This document shows, piece by piece, positions 37,577 to 49,672 of a stretch of 64,000 nt of DNA (position 1 is the first letter of the stretch; each line of letters begins with the position of its first letter). The notes below the pieces were generated by a model. The model saw only the letters and a list, made by a program, of their open reading frames with translations. It ran no database searches and had not been told where the DNA came from. This DNA comes from Chlamydoabsidia padenii (lineage: Eukaryota; Mucoromycota; Mucoromycetes; Mucorales; Cunninghamellaceae), in contig JAIWND010000003.1 in the NCBI GenBank assembly GCA_025330725.1, positions 1,178,001-1,242,000 on the forward strand, in the 5' to 3' direction. A program made the translations under genes and the position numbers.

Positions 37577-38619
37577 ATGGAAACTCATCTCAGCGATCAT
37601 ACAACTGATTCGTCACCACGAAGGACAACTACCATCACTGAAGTCACCGAGGAGGAAGAGGAAGACGACGACCATCAACAAGAAACATCATTACCATTAG
37701 AATCCTCTAGTGCAGAAGAAACTAACACATCGGTCATCTTTACTGAACGAAAACGAAGTTTGTTTTCTTACGATGCGAACGAACTTCGACGAAGAACAGC
37801 AACTACCTCATCGTCAACCCACAGCAAAACAGCGTCGTCTGGTACGACTCACTCGCAGCAGCAGCAACAACATTCATCTAATGATACTGGGTTTTATGAA
37901 TGCAACATATGGTAAAGGGAATATACGTAAATAATATTGATGGTAATTAATTTTATTTCTTGTATAGTTTTGATACAGCAACTTATCCTGTTTTAACATT
38001 GTGCGGACACTTATTCTGGTAATACATATAGAAGAAACAATTGACAATGATACTCATGTTTTATGGTCCATGTAGTTGGTCTTGTTTGGCTCAATGGTTG
38101 AACGCTCAATCTCGTAATCCGACTTGCCCAGTGTGTAAAGCTGGGTGTGGAAAAGACAAGGTGATTCCCATTTATGGTCGAGGAAAAGAAGAAAAAGATC
38201 CAAGGTAAATTAAGTGCTTGATGGTTAGATAGATTATTCCTTCTTGACTGAATGAATGATTGGTTATTATTAGAAACGACCCTTCAATACCCACTCGCCC
38301 AGCAGGACAACGACCAGCTCCTTTGCGTGATCCTAATCGTCCTGGCACATCCTTCTTTGGTCAAAACGTTCGAGGTGGTACTTATAATTCCCGTAATGTT
38401 ACATTCTCTGGTGGTATTGGTTTCTTTCCATTTGGTATCAGTTTTGTAAGTCCAATGCTACTCTTATTTTATCTTTATGCAAACTCATTATTATTATAGA
38501 ACTTCCCTGTCAATGGATCCCCGACTGACCTACAATCCCAAGCCCATCAAAATGCATTCATGTCAAGACTATTCCTTATGATCCTTAGTTTAGTGATAGT
38601 AGCTATTATCTTTTATTGA
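37577..38619 (+). CDS. RNF5/RNF185-type ER membrane E3 ubiquitin ligase
   Basis: Exons 37577-37911, 37968-38018, 38076-38204, 38274-38445 and 38500-38619 give 268 aa. A Glu/Ser-rich N-terminus precedes a C3HC4 RING: ECNICFDTA, then LCGHLFCWSCLAQWL with the third Cys restored by splicing, and CPVCKAG. The extension DKVIPIYGRG is the mark of the RNF5/RNF185 family. A C-terminal hydrophobic segment (FLMILSLVIVAIIFY) makes it tail-anchored. Members act in ER-associated degradation. The N-terminal extension of about 110 residues is longer than in animal RNF5. Confidence 0.88.
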
Positions 38620-38739
38620 TCATCACCTTCTTCCCCACTTTATAAAATGAATACAGTAATATTAATAAAAAGTCATATATATATATATATATGAAACATC
38701 ATTCTTTATTTTAAAACCAAATACATATACTATACTATA

Positions 38740-39984
38740 TTAATAGCCATCATGACTATTGATACTAGGTGTCCTTGCTTCTTCCATTTCATCCACAATC
38801 AATTGTCCATCACGCACACTTTGGCTGAGTTTTTGAGCCCCAGCATGTTTCTTGGTATCCTTCTTCTTCTTCTTTTGAGGTCGGACCACAGAGACAGGTA
38901 CAGGCGACTTTTGCACCAGATAAGTGGAGACACCACCCATAAACATTCTATATCATCATTGAGCATTAGTCTATTTCGTATCCCATCAAGTATTATTATT
39001 ATTATTATTATTACCCTTTTAAAGCCCGTCTCCCTCTTGATCCACACACCACCATTGTCAGAGGCAATGTCTTGATCAAGCCCATGATAGATTTCCTCGA
39101 GGAACCAGCCATAGAGTAAAGATTGATCTTGATATTAAAGAGTAAAAGTTGACCCAATATGGATTTAACTTTGGAGATCAAGTTTTTTGAATTTCGATCT
39201 AACTAGTAAAAAAAAAAAAAAAAAGACATGCATTAGTATCCAATCCAATCCAATCCAGTCTCCCTTCTTTTACCTCTTGCCATAATCGATACTTTTCATC
39301 TTCATCCATATCATCCAAATCATCCTCGAGACCAATAACACTAACAATATGAATGACATCCCCAGATCGTAGCAACGACCCCATTGCCCATTCCATCGCA
39401 TAGACACTTTCTTCACCAAAGTCACATGCCATCAGGTATTTTCTTGATTTCTTGGCTGTCACTTGTTCGGGTGCCACACCATAGTCAAATTGGACAATGA
39501 TTTGATCAGACTTGGTGATAGTAACAGGGACATCCGAAAAGACCAATTCATCCGGTCGACGGCGTCGGGACGATCGATCCTTCTTTTCTTCCATCGTATC
39601 GTCGTTCTTCGCCCCTTGGTAGTCAATATATCGATTCTTTTCTGTAATTTCATAGAGCTGTGGGTCCCGGATGGCGAGGTCATCTTCATAGTCATCACTG
39701 CCTGGAGCATACGAGCGATAGTAAGGTCCACGATGATGAGGGGAATGAGACCGTTTAAAGCGTAAAAAGTGGAGTCGTCCACCACGGCCATCGTCTTCAT
39801 CTTCTGAGGAGGAGCTGGAATCATAGTTGAAGGCATTGGGATCAGGTCGGTCCAAGATGACAGCTTCACGGACTTTGCGATCTTCTGGTGTGTCCTTGTT
39901 CAATTCTTCAATTTCTTGAGCAAGTAAACTGTCGAGATCCATGTTGGTATAAGTAAGAGTAGGTGGTGCTTTGGTGGATGACAT
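38740..39984 (-). CDS. Universal stress protein (UspA) domain protein
   Basis: Two or more exons from ATG 39984. The long N-terminus is acidic and Ser-rich (NYDSSSSSEDEDD). It is followed by a UspA-like nucleotide-binding fold: KYLMACDFGEESVYAMEWAMG begins strand 1, RSGDVIHIVSVIG is strand 2, and the final exon has TMVVCGSRGRRALKGMFMGGVSTYLVQKSPVPV with the G-x2-G-x9-G(S/T)-type ATP loop. The tail is Lys-rich. Fungal Usp proteins of this long-N-terminus type exist in most filamentous species; cellular role unknown. The domain is split by an intron near 39200. Confidence 0.8.
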
Positions 39985-40124
39985 CTATGTACAAAAAGGT
40001 GATATCATTAGTATCTATATGAAACATAAATTACTCGTACCATCCTACCTTTCTTTTTTCTTGGAAAAAAAAAAAAGTAAAAGAGGGGCAACCCGCCTAT
40101 AAAAATAAATTGAGACCAAATATA

Positions 40125-40135
40125 TTTAAATCCCG
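40125..40135 (-). promoter_or_regulatory. CGGGATTTGAAA-type element (TTTAAATCCCG)
   Basis: 140 bp upstream of the universal-stress gene start, in its sense orientation. Confidence 0.5.
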
Positions 40136-40209
40136 AACATTTAAAGTTTCAGGGATCCAACCTTTTTATTTCTACACACATAAAATAACAATATAAAAAA
40201 AAAACTAAT

Positions 40210-42547
40210 CTATACAAAAGGTTCCAAGTTGAATTCCAAAGCAGTAGTGGGGTAAGGCAATTCAAAGTTGGCCAACACAGTAGGATGCAATACACCAAAG
40301 GACCCAATGTTTTCCACCTTGCGTTCATTCGTAGTGGAATCAATATAGCGGAGATGAATATCAGCAGATCGCCCAGGGAAATAAGTGCCATGTTCAGCTT
40401 CTTGAATCCAGTAACCCAATTCCTTGCTATCCTTGTCCACCTTTGATGTATGAAGCATGGTCATGATACGTTCAAACAAACCATGGATCACTTCAAATCC
40501 AGAGGTTTTGGCACTATAAGTAGCACACACATGACGTTCGTTACGAGTACGACGTTCACGTGATTCATCCTTAAGTCCAATGTCAGATACTTCAAACACC
40601 TTGATGGGCAGAGGCAGTTTCTTGTTCCAACTGATCGTCTTCAAAACACCAGGTAACAAGGATGTGCGGACTACTTGGTATTCGATGGTCTTAGGATTCG
40701 CCAACTTGATGGCTGTTTTGCCATCATCTACTCGGTTCAAGAATTTGTAGTTTTCATCGTGAGAGCACTGTATATTTATATATATATATCAATCGATTAG
40801 TACTTTATTTGTCTGTCCTCCGCCCAATTGGTACTTACCAGAATCAAAGGAGCCACTTCAGTGAATCCAGCCAAAGCCAATTCACGACGAGCATGATCAC
40901 TCATCTTGTTGAGAGGTAAAGCAGCACCGACCGTGTTGACACCGGGCATCTGCCTTGGTAAGTTGTCGTAACCATATGAGATAGCAACGTCTTCCATAAT
41001 ATCACAAGCATGTAAGATATCCCATCGAGTAGGTGGCACATTGACGAGCACTTGGTTACTGTCCTTGGTATCGACAGAGGCATCCAATGTCATCTTGTTT
41101 AAAAGTTTACAGATAGATTCACCATCCAAATCAAGACCGGTGCATGAGTTGATATAATCGATCTTAGCGCTGGCGACACGTGTGTCCATGTTGGGAGTCA
41201 CCTTGACAGTTCCATCGGGATAAATCACTTCCACAGGTTCAACACTACATTTAATAATATAAAAAAAAGGGGGGGAGGTCAGCACAGAGGTATACACAGT
41301 ACACAGTATTACTTACGTGAAAGGTTCTTCACAGTATTGAGAGAACATGGCCACCAAAGTGTTGAGGACAGTGTTGACCTTGTGTTCATCCGTGGCGGTG
41401 ATTTCAATAAAGACATTCTTTGTAGATAACTTGATCTTGGAGTGATCAGAGTTGATAATAGGAGGTAAAGAGCATACAGTACGCGAAGCATCAAAGACAA
41501 CAGGATACACGGGAGAATCACGAATGATATGCAAGTATTTACCAAGGTTACGATCAGCCTATAATATAATTAGTAAACATGAGTCATCATTAAGCCTATT
41601 ATTATGTAACTTACTTCATAGAATTCCATCAAGCTGTTTCCATCCATTTCTTTAGTTTGGTTGAGAGGGGTAAACTTGATATCCTTGGGTGCCAAAGCTT
41701 CATAGGTGAAAGGACCTTGAATAGTATCCAAATCGTGAGTACCCATGGAAGCAAGAGTTCGTTTTCTATTTAAAAATGTACATGTTGAGCGATCATCATT
41801 TTTTTTTTTTTTGAATCTCATTACATACCTGCAAATGTTGTTGTGAAGTTTATCTTGAAGGTCGATGAAGCTGGCATAATTGGCAGGAGTGAAAGTGATG
41901 TTACGAAGAACAGCACCAACAATATAAGGACGGATTTGTGCAGTCTATGTAAAATAAATCATTGGTATCCAGTTGTGTGATATTTTCTTTTTAGATCAAC
42001 TTACTTCAGGTTTGACAATCAATTGCTGCAATTTTCCATCAGCAGGCTTGACAACACGGTATGTGGGTGGTTTGTCTTTACCTTCAAAAATACGGAGAGA
42101 GCGTCCAATACCTTCTTCGCAGAGTAAATCGTATCTATAATGATGGCGATATATATTGCAGTGAGTCCTTTCAGTGTCGGTTGGTCCCTTTCCTTACCTG
42201 TTGGCTGGGATATCGATTTTCAATAAAGGTCGTTCAGGTGCAGAGTCGGACGTGTCTTCAGAAGTCTATCGTTCAAGATCAAAGTGGGGTTAATGACTTG
42301 ATCTTTCAATTGTCTTTTTTGATATACATACGTCTTCTTCAAGTTCAATACCAAAACGGAAACAGAGTTCGTTGAATTCTTCAGAAGCTATTTCAAAAAC
42401 AAGGAATTAAAGTGAGTATACAACATAAAGTTGAAAAAAAAAAAAAAAAAAAGACCCCAATATAATGTTTACTTGAGTAATTCACTTACTGTAGTTTCTT
42501 TCGAGAGTTTCGAAAAGTCTTTGTTTATCCACGTTTACGGTAGGCAT
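40210..42547 (-). CDS. FRS1: Cytosolic phenylalanyl-tRNA synthetase beta subunit
   Basis: Multi-exon gene starting [19 protein letters not shown] at 42547. Recognisable parts are [13 protein letters not shown] near the N-terminus, the B3/4 region ([20 protein letters not shown]), the B5 fold, the block [27 protein letters not shown], and the synthetase-like core ([32 protein letters not shown]). The C-terminal block ends in [16 protein letters not shown]. This is the eukaryotic/archaeal-type PheT, which pairs with the alpha subunit to charge tRNA-Phe. An A run (about 42435-42451) is in intron 1. Confidence 0.93.
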
Positions 42548-42622
42548 GATGTAAAGAAGTTTGGACGAAAAGAAGAAAGGGAAAACAAAAAATTGGAATG
42601 GTATTGAAAAAGAAAAAAAGAG

Positions 42623-42634
42623 CGGGATTTAAAC
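42623..42634 (+). promoter_or_regulatory. CGGGATTTGAAA-type element (CGGGATTTAAAC)
   Basis: 76 bp upstream of the PheRS beta start codon. A further variant GTTCAAACCCCG lies at 42886, about 340 bp upstream. Confidence 0.5.
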
Positions 42635-43180
42635 TTCTTCTTGGATGGCTTGGTGAGCGAACTGACTCATGCATTGAATCACCGCCACACCTAATAAAGC
42701 AGAACACTGTTCGAATCGCCCATGATCGCTTTCAGTTGTAAAGATGATGAAGAAAGAAGAAAGATATTTCATTTTAACTTGCTTGAGAAAGAAAAAGTAG
42801 TTTTAATAACTTGACTCATTCACCTGCCAGACTAATACTCAACTATGGATCAATGCTTGAAAAAGTGCCCTGAGTGACACTTCACGTTCAAACCCCGTTT
42901 GCTTGCTTCATGTAAATAATTCCCATTTTCAACTAGCAATGATTAGTTAACCTATTCAACCCACAACCAAAAGATATGTATACAAAAGCATTTTATTGTT
43001 TAAGATGAATATGGGTGACAAATAATGTAATAGATATATGATCAGGATGAAGACTATAATAAAAAGACAATGGGGAAAGGGACAAAGTAGTAAAACAGTA
43101 TATAAACTAGTAAGGATGACAAATGATGAATGTGTATGTGTATGTGCGTATGTGTATGTGTGGCATGGACATGACTATAA

Positions 43181-44182
43181 CTAGAATCGTTCCTTCATAC
43201 GAGCAGAGATGGTACGTAAAGTACCATACACTTTACCAGGAGGACTACCCAAGATTAAACTAACTACCGCATCACGAGCAATCTTGATATTTTGGAAGGA
43301 GCCGAGAATATGGATTTTACTATTACGATAAAAAAAAAAAAAAAAAAAAAAAAAAATTAGTCCCATGTGTAATTCTTTATTTTACTATACTTACGTATCA
43401 GCCAATACGATTCTTGTCTTGCTCGCATTTTCAATAGTGAATTTAGTTTTGCCATCACGACCAGCGATACGACCAATAGCACGAGCCAAATGGTCACCAT
43501 GTAATGTTTTGACATCCTTGATTTCAAATGAGTCCAAAAAGATATCATCCAATCGTAATAATGCCATGGCGTCTGCTACTTCGAATCCAAGAGCAAAGGC
43601 TCGGACAAAATCAGCACCCTTTTGTAATGCACCAGTGTCTTGTGTTGATTCCGATGTCTATAGGGATGAATAAAAATATAAGCATCTTTTTGGGGGGGCG
43701 GGTTGCCACTATCTATTCTAGACTTACTCGAAGTTCCACCGTTCGGGATTTGACATTCATTCGTACTTGTAACTTCATATGTTCGACCAAAGGTGAGTAG
43801 ATTTCCATCCAGTTTCGTTTAAGAGGTGACATGCGGTGATGTGGAATGGGAATTCTTCGGTGTCCTTTGGTCACAGTCTACAAATTTGAATTTGAAGAAA
43901 GAATGAAAAAAAAAAAAGGACAAGATTAATCAATCCGCCTCCATGTTTCTTTAGGACCCATCCTTATATACTTACGTTCAATTCAGCAGCACTGGCAGCA
44001 GCAAAAGCAGGTTTAGCAGCAGCAGATCCTTCTTCTTCCATGGCGACATCGTCAGTGGTGGTACGTTGACTAGGTAAGGCATTAGGATCAATCATAACAT
44101 CATCATCATCGTCGGTTTGTATTTGTTTTTGTGTCTTCTTGCTAACAAGACTAGGTGCCTTGAGGGATTGTAAAGTAGACAT
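43181..44182 (-). CDS. PNO1: Pno1/Dim2 KH-domain ribosome assembly factor
   Basis: ATG at 44182; about four exons. An acidic, Ala-rich N-terminus is followed by [36 protein letters not shown]. The divergent first KH-like region has [27 protein letters not shown]. The second KH domain has [22 protein letters not shown], then [35 protein letters not shown]. Pno1 binds the 3' end of 18S rRNA in the pre-40S particle with the Nob1 nuclease. The sequence is close to full length. A poly-A tract (about 43332-43356) fills part of the last intron. Confidence 0.93.
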
Positions 44183-44339
44183 GCTGTGTGTGTTAAAAAA
44201 AAAAAAAAAAAAAAAGGTGTGAGAAGGGTAGAGAAAAGAATTTTTTTTTTATTCTCCCTCAAAATCTTATCCAACAGCAGGAAGTAAGCCACCGAGCGGG
44301 GTATCAATTTATTGGCATAGGTCAATGCACTCTCTCAAA

Positions 44340-44663
44340 GGTACATACTTTAGGTCACACCTCGTAAAAGGACTATCATTAAAATGAGAATATCATGAAC
44401 GAAGATTATAAAAAGTATGTAAGACAATAGTTTGATGAAATAGGAAGATATGTTATTCAAGTCCGTGTGGTCCCTGAATTTCTACCTACAATGAAGGTCC
44501 ATCATATTCATCACATTTGTATCATCGTATATCATATGTTTTACTTTATTAAATAATAGTAAGCTATACATCGTGTGTTAGTGGGGAATAATAGGAGGTG
44601 TATTTAACTTGTAAACTAGTATGTTGTCAAGGTGACTATTCTATGTGGATGGAGGAGGGGAGA
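44340..44663. other. Intergenic, no gene seen
   Basis: Short AT-rich space between the Pno1 promoter and the coilin 3' end. A weak element-like CGGGGTATCAAT lies at about 44297, 115 bp from the Pno1 ATG. Confidence 0.4.
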
Positions 44664-46604
44664 CTAGACTACGATTCGTCGCATTTCAAAGACATCACTA
44701 TAGTTATACACTTCGGTAGCATCATCAATTTGTTCCCAGGCTTGTTCATGTTCAGGAGGAAGATCAAATTTTCTGAGGGTCTTCTTCATTGATTGTTCAG
44801 CGGTATTACTCATCGATTCGACGACCATTTCTTCACCAGTGAGTTGCACTACCTTGACTTTCTATTTCACACCCAATGAAACAAAAAAAGTTAATGACAT
44901 TGTTCATTTTCTAATTTGAACGACATTACCTTCCAATCTGAGATTTCTGGTGTGTAAGATTCAGACATTTGCAAGATCTATAGGAGATTAATTATCACAG
45001 TTAGTAAAGTTTCATGATATGGATGCTATTCTTTTTTTTTTTTTTTTTTTACCTTGATCACTAGATGATCGCCAATGGCTGGAGATTGAGGTCCATTGAA
45101 CAAAATCGTAGGGCATTTTTCATAATCCACCTATCATTGCAAGTGAGTCAGACATGATTCATCAAAAAAAAAAAAAAAAAAAAAAATACCTTTTCGACCA
45201 CTTGACTTGATTCTACTTTGTCACCTTTTGATGTTGTTTCCTTGACAGTGTCATCTGCCTTGCTGCTATCTTCATCGCTACTATCATCACTACTGTCATC
45301 GCTACTGCTGTCGCTGCTGTCATCACCATTATCACTACTGTCATCACCATTATCACTACTATCATCACCATTATCACTACTATCATCACCGTTATCGCTA
45401 CTGTCGTCGCTACTACTCTTGTTGTCCACTTCATCTACAGCATAAAAGACCGGGTCTTTCTTTTCCACCGGATACTGTCGATTCAAATAGTTTTGTTGAT
45501 AGTTCCCCCGTTTCTTTTTCCCGTTTTGCTGAGATTCGCTGTCGGTGATGAATGCACCTCCGAGGATATTGGCATTGACGTATGTTTGCTGTTGTCCATC
45601 ACCCCATTGTTCAGATGGTTCTTTGGTGCCATCGACTGGTTGAATACCCCCACCATCCGCTTCATCATCATAAACGACGTGTGTTCGAGTGCTTTTATCC
45701 ATCTGTTTCAAAAAGTGCTTGGCCTTGTTCTTGTTCTTCTTGACCAGATGGCGAGGTTCCACCGGTTGTTGCTTTGTTGGTGTTTTGTCAGATGTAGTGG
45801 AGGTGGCTTCTACGGTTGTACAAAGAGGTACACTGGTTTGTTCGCGTTGTTTTTGTTCCCGCCTAGCGATCCTGGCAAGAGTGCGCCGCACGTTCCTCTT
45901 TTTTGATTTCGACACTGGTGCAGTGGTGGCGGCGGAAGGGGGTGTGGGTTTACTGGTGTCGGTTTTTAATGCAGTGGTGGTAGAAGAGGATGTGGGTGTA
46001 GATTTACTGGTGTCAGTTTTTGATGCCTTTTCCGTCTTCTTTTGTCGCTTGGGTTTGATGTCTTGCTCCTTATCTTCATTATGCTTTTTTCTTTTCTTGG
46101 ATTTGGTGGTGGAATCAGATGTGGTGCTCTTGCTCCTTTTGCTGGTGGAGGAAGATCGTTTTGACTTTTCGTTTTTCACTTTATCGATTAAACTTGGCGA
46201 GGTAGAGTCCTTCTTGCCCGCTATAAAAATAATAGTGAGTGATAATTGCCTTTTTGAGGTGATCCACTTCGCTTACCGTATTGTACCCTATGGAAATGAA
46301 GATGAACAGTATAATGTTAATTAAATGTTCAATGTAGAGTAAGAAGAGGTAAAAAAAAAAAAAAGACAACTTACGTTATGAGATCGCCATCGCGTATTAA
46401 ATCATTGATAGGTGAGTTGGGTAACAAAGCAAAGTTATCCAATGACAGTTTGAGGCGTTGGGCATTCTTGGACAAATGAAGAATGTTGTTAAGGTTTCGT
46501 TGCAAATCAAGAATGGTGTTTGTTTTATTGTCGCTATTATCGATCACATACCAAAAGCCGTATTTTGATAAAGGATCAGTAGTGACGCTAACCTTGATTC
46601 GCAT
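44664..46604 (-). CDS. COIL: Coilin homologue
   Basis: Exons 46375-46604, 46277-46287 (11 nt), 45190-46220, 45053-45130, 44930-44977 and 44664-44861 sum to 531 aa. The ubiquitin-like N-terminal domain starts RIKVSVTTDPLSKYGFWYV and ends NSPINDLIRDGDLITVQY, as in coilins. The middle is a long Lys/Ser/Asp-rich disordered region. The C-terminal Tudor-like domain has DYEKCPTILF, AIGDHLVIKILQMSESYTPEISDWK and a closing YSDVFEMRRIVV. Both conserved ends are present, so this looks like true coilin, the Cajal-body scaffold. The middle contains a seven-residue (S-S-D-N-G-D-D) tandem repeat. Confidence 0.8.
45275..45420. repeat. 21-bp minisatellite coding for Asp/Ser repeat in coilin
   Basis: In-frame direct repeats with a 21-bp period (TCATCACCATTATCACTAC and variants on the plus strand) encode at least four DSSDNGD units. 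The region then decays into DSSDDSSDD. Only synonymous differences separate several copies, which fits replication slippage under coding constraint. Confidence 0.8.
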
Positions 46605-46748
46605 GATAGTTTTATGAAGAACACAAAGAGAGGTAAAAAATAAAATAAAAACTGTGACTCTCCAGGTCAGACATCTATAAAAGTGATATTTTTTATTCCC
46701 CGCCCATCGCCTTTCTCTTCCCCTCTTTGACAGATACATTAGAAATAC

Positions 46749-47587
46749 ATGCCAATGACATTATCACTAGTATACTTGTTGGTCATCATAGTCACTTTGA
46801 TAGTATCAACACAAGCTGTCAAATTTGACCTACCTGCCACCGACCAACCCACACCGCGCTGTCTATCTCAATTTGTAACCAAAGATACTCAAGTCTTCAT
46901 TACTGTCAATACAGAAGAAGGCTCTAAATAAAGAATAGACTTGGAGGTAAAGAATATAAACATATGACCACGTACTAATTGAATTGATTACTGACTTTTA
47001 TATATACTGTAGGTCTCCCAAGATGGCTCTGTTCCTAACGTATACACCAAAAAACGGGACTTACAGTCCAGTTTTGCTAATGCATTTGACACCATATCCG
47101 AAGGCCAAGTCAGGTTATGTTTTACCAATACACTGGAAAAAGGTAAGGGGTAAATATGAAATAGAAAAAAAAAAGGCGTGATAACTAGACGACTTTATAT
47201 ATGATAAGTTTCCACAAAGGATCGACTTCAAGTAGGTGGGTGGAAGTAGTTATGAACATTGGTGCAAATGCTATGGATGATAAACTTGTTGCCAAATCAG
47301 AAAAACTGGATCCCCTGGAATTGGAACTACGGAAACTCGAAAAAGTGGTCCAGGAAATCGTGGATGAAATGGTTTATCTTAAAATCCGTGAAACCTTTAT
47401 GCGTGGCACCAACGGTAAGGGAAAAATGGTCTTTTGATAGATGACTGACTCGAATTTTTAATTAGAATCCACCAATGAACGTGTTAAATGGTTTAGTGTA
47501 GTATCCCTTCTTGCCCTTGTTAGTTTAGGCTTTTGGCAGATCTTATACCTACGCCATTACTTTCGTCGAAAACGATTAATTGATTAG
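46749..47587 (+). pseudogene. ERV25: p24-delta (Erv25/TMED10) gene with in-frame stop
   Basis: Exons 46749-46946, 47013-47149, 47209-47414 and 47466-47587 join in frame to 220 codons. A signal peptide (LSLVYLLVIIVTLIVSTQA) precedes the GOLD domain, with both lumenal Cys present (TPRCLSQF, VRLCFTN). Coiled-coil SEKLDPLELELRKLEKVV, one membrane span and cytosolic tail [13 protein letters not shown] follow; the tail is the p24-delta COPI/COPII signal. Codon 61 is TAA at 46929-46931, where a sense codon (probably Gln) is expected between SK and RIDLEV. Everything after it is well preserved. It could be a recent null allele, a sequencing error or read-through. Exon 3 uses a donor at 47150, two codons past an earlier GT. 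Confidence 0.8.
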
Positions 47588-47918
47588 TTTATTTACCTAT
47601 ATATCATCCCCATCTTCATCTAGACATACTTGGTTGATATTAATAAATCATAAATTGTATCTTTTTTGATCCATCTACCATCCATAGTTTGTATACCCCT
47701 TTTTTAAAAAAGTCAATTAGGCCCAAGTAGATATTTCAATCGGCGCCTGTATTGTGATCCGGTTTCTCGGACATTGTTTGCCCTACTGTTACACCATAGC
47801 AACGTATCACCCAAATGTTGAAAGCCGTTCTCCATACATATTATTATTAAAAGATTCAAGGTATAACAATAGCGAGTATATTTATTTTACATGATACATA
47901 ATCTAGATAGACTATTAA
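47588..47918. other. Intergenic, convergent 3' ends
   Basis: 330 bp between the p24 gene and the Egt2-like gene. Nothing recognisable beyond AT-rich terminator-like DNA. Confidence 0.4.
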
Positions 47919-48300
47919 CTAAAGGTTATTGAGATCTTGACATACTTGTAAAATAGCTTCACCACCCTTTTTAAAATCATCCAGTTCCAAGTAGACTTGA
48001 CCACAAAGACGCACCCACCATTTTCCATTGTTATAAAAGGGAGACGCCATGGTCTTGTGTTCATAGATCAATTTCTTGATAAAGGTGGGACCGACTTCAC
48101 TAGGTGCCAAAGCAAGATCTTTTTTGAGAGGAAGTTCCACATTCACCATAGATACTGTCAAAGTGCGATCGTCGTTTTCCATCACCCGAGTTCCCAAGAT
48201 ATCTGCCACCAATGCACCACCACGAACGGCCAAATCATGATTGTATTTCATAATAGCTTCTTCTCCACCAAGTGATTCACGATATTTAAGTGCTACAGAC

Positions 48301-48331
<31 letters not shown>

Positions 48332-49358
48332 TTAGTCAATTCCTCCCCTCCCCCTCAATTGTCTGTCTCCTTACCTTCTGCCACACAAAAGTATTGAGCA
48401 TGATCAATAGTGCCTGGTGATCTGAATTCTGATTCAAATGAAGAGATATCCGATGGTTCTGTATGAGATTGGTAGGCGACGTTGATAGTGCTGGGATGAA
48501 GATAGCCTTGGTTTCGTTTGGGGACATACAATACAGCAAATCCACGTGGAACAAATAACCATTTATGACAATTGGTAAAGTAAAAATCAGGATCCGTTTT
48601 ATGTAAATCAATAGGAACTTGACCTAATAACAAAATGACATTATTGAGTTTCAATAAGAATAACCCCTGTTTTCTTTTTCACCCACTTACCAATAGAATG
48701 TGCTCCATCCAAAATAGTGAGAATATCATTATCTTGACAGATTTTATTGACAGCTTCATAAGGGAATAAGACACCAGGTAAAGAGGAGAGCACATCAAAT
48801 ACAGCCATACGGATAGGTCGTCCAGATTTAGATTGTTCAGTGGCCAAAGTGTCGTTCAGAAGATCAATAATAGAAGCATCATTTATTGGATAATTCAAAT
48901 CGATCTTTACCAGTTCCACTTTGAAATGATCGCGAATGAATTCCAAAGTACTATTGACATTGGCATAAGCAGTAGAAAACTATATATATAAGAGTATTAA
49001 GTACAGTGATGTGATCCATTTGTGTGACACTACTTACATAAACGACCTTGTCCCCTTGTTCAAAAGGGAAGCTTCGCAAGATGGTGTTGGCAGCATTCGA
49101 GGCATTAGGAGAAAACACCAATTCATCAGCATCACAGTGAAGAAGATTGGCCAAGAGTTCACGACTTTTGCGTAGTTCAGGATACATTTCCAAGCGATTC
49201 CAACGATCAGGGAATTGTTCTGTCTTTTCTTGGTAATGGCGTAATACAGTTTGGACAGGGCGTGGATAGGTACCATAAGAGCCATGATTCAAAGGAGTGT
49301 AGTCTTCTTCAAAAAAGAAGTCTTTACGCAAGGAACGACCGAATGTAGAGGATGTCAT
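47919..49358 (-). CDS. PLP-dependent class V aminotransferase, Egt2-like C-S lyase
   Basis: Five or so exons from MTSSTFGRSLRKDFF at 49358. The N-terminus has YTPLNHGSYGTYPRPV, then a PLP-phosphate region FSPNASNAANTILRSF, the cofactor Asp block LTILDGAHSIGQVPIDL and the Schiff-base Lys in FYFTNCHKWLFVPRG. The C-terminal block is SLGGEEAIMKYNHDLAVRGG. This pattern matches Schizosaccharomyces Egt2 and isopenicillin-N-epimerase-like enzymes. Egt2 cleaves hercynylcysteine sulfoxide in ergothioneine synthesis. The Egt1 gene is not in the window, so the pathway role is inference. A 29-nt A run fills an intron (48301-48329). Confidence 0.8.
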
Positions 49359-49412
49359 GAGTGTGTGGGAGAAAGAAATGAGGGACCCCGCCTTTTGGAA
49401 ATATATACTTTT

Positions 49413-49424
49413 TTTAAAATCCCG
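49413..49424 (-). promoter_or_regulatory. CGGGATTTGAAA-type element (TTTAAAATCCCG)
   Basis: 55 bp upstream of the Egt2-like start codon, in its sense orientation, followed by CTCG. Confidence 0.5.
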
Positions 49425-49576
49425 CTCGATCCACAATGAGTCACTTTCTTCCATTACTTGCTTAATAAGCCTTTACAAGATAACTCCCTTTCCGCAGCAA
49501 CTTGATATATTCAACCATACATAGCTTTGAACTGTTTCCCCGTTTGATCGGGCCACAGTTCCTGAGTCAAGATTAT

Positions 49577-49588
49577 CGGGATTTTAAA
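49577..49588 (+). promoter_or_regulatory. CGGGATTTGAAA-type element (CGGGATTTTAAA)
   Basis: In the 715-bp divergent region between the Egt2-like gene and the kinase, about 485 bp before the kinase start. With 49413 this region has two copies in opposite orientation. A 36-nt A run (49634-49669) and a 25-nt T run (50041-50065) lie between it and the kinase. Confidence 0.4.
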
Positions 49589-49632
49589 AAAGTCAGTATT
49601 TAAGGAACATGGAATGTTAACTACAGTACTTT

Positions 49633-49672
<40 letters not shown>

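Noticed and set aside
42621..42730. Possible tRNA upstream of PheRS beta (GTTCGAATC B-box-like, TGGCTTGGTGAGCG A-box-like)
   Set aside because: The T-stem and acceptor stem do not pair, so the boxes are probably chance.
45275..45420. Possible CRISPR-like direct repeats
   Set aside because: The 21-bp units are contiguous without spacers and lie in frame in coilin, in a eukaryotic genome.
45218..45445. Plus-strand Leu/Ser repeat ORF
   Set aside because: It is the antisense shadow of the coilin Asp/Ser repeat.
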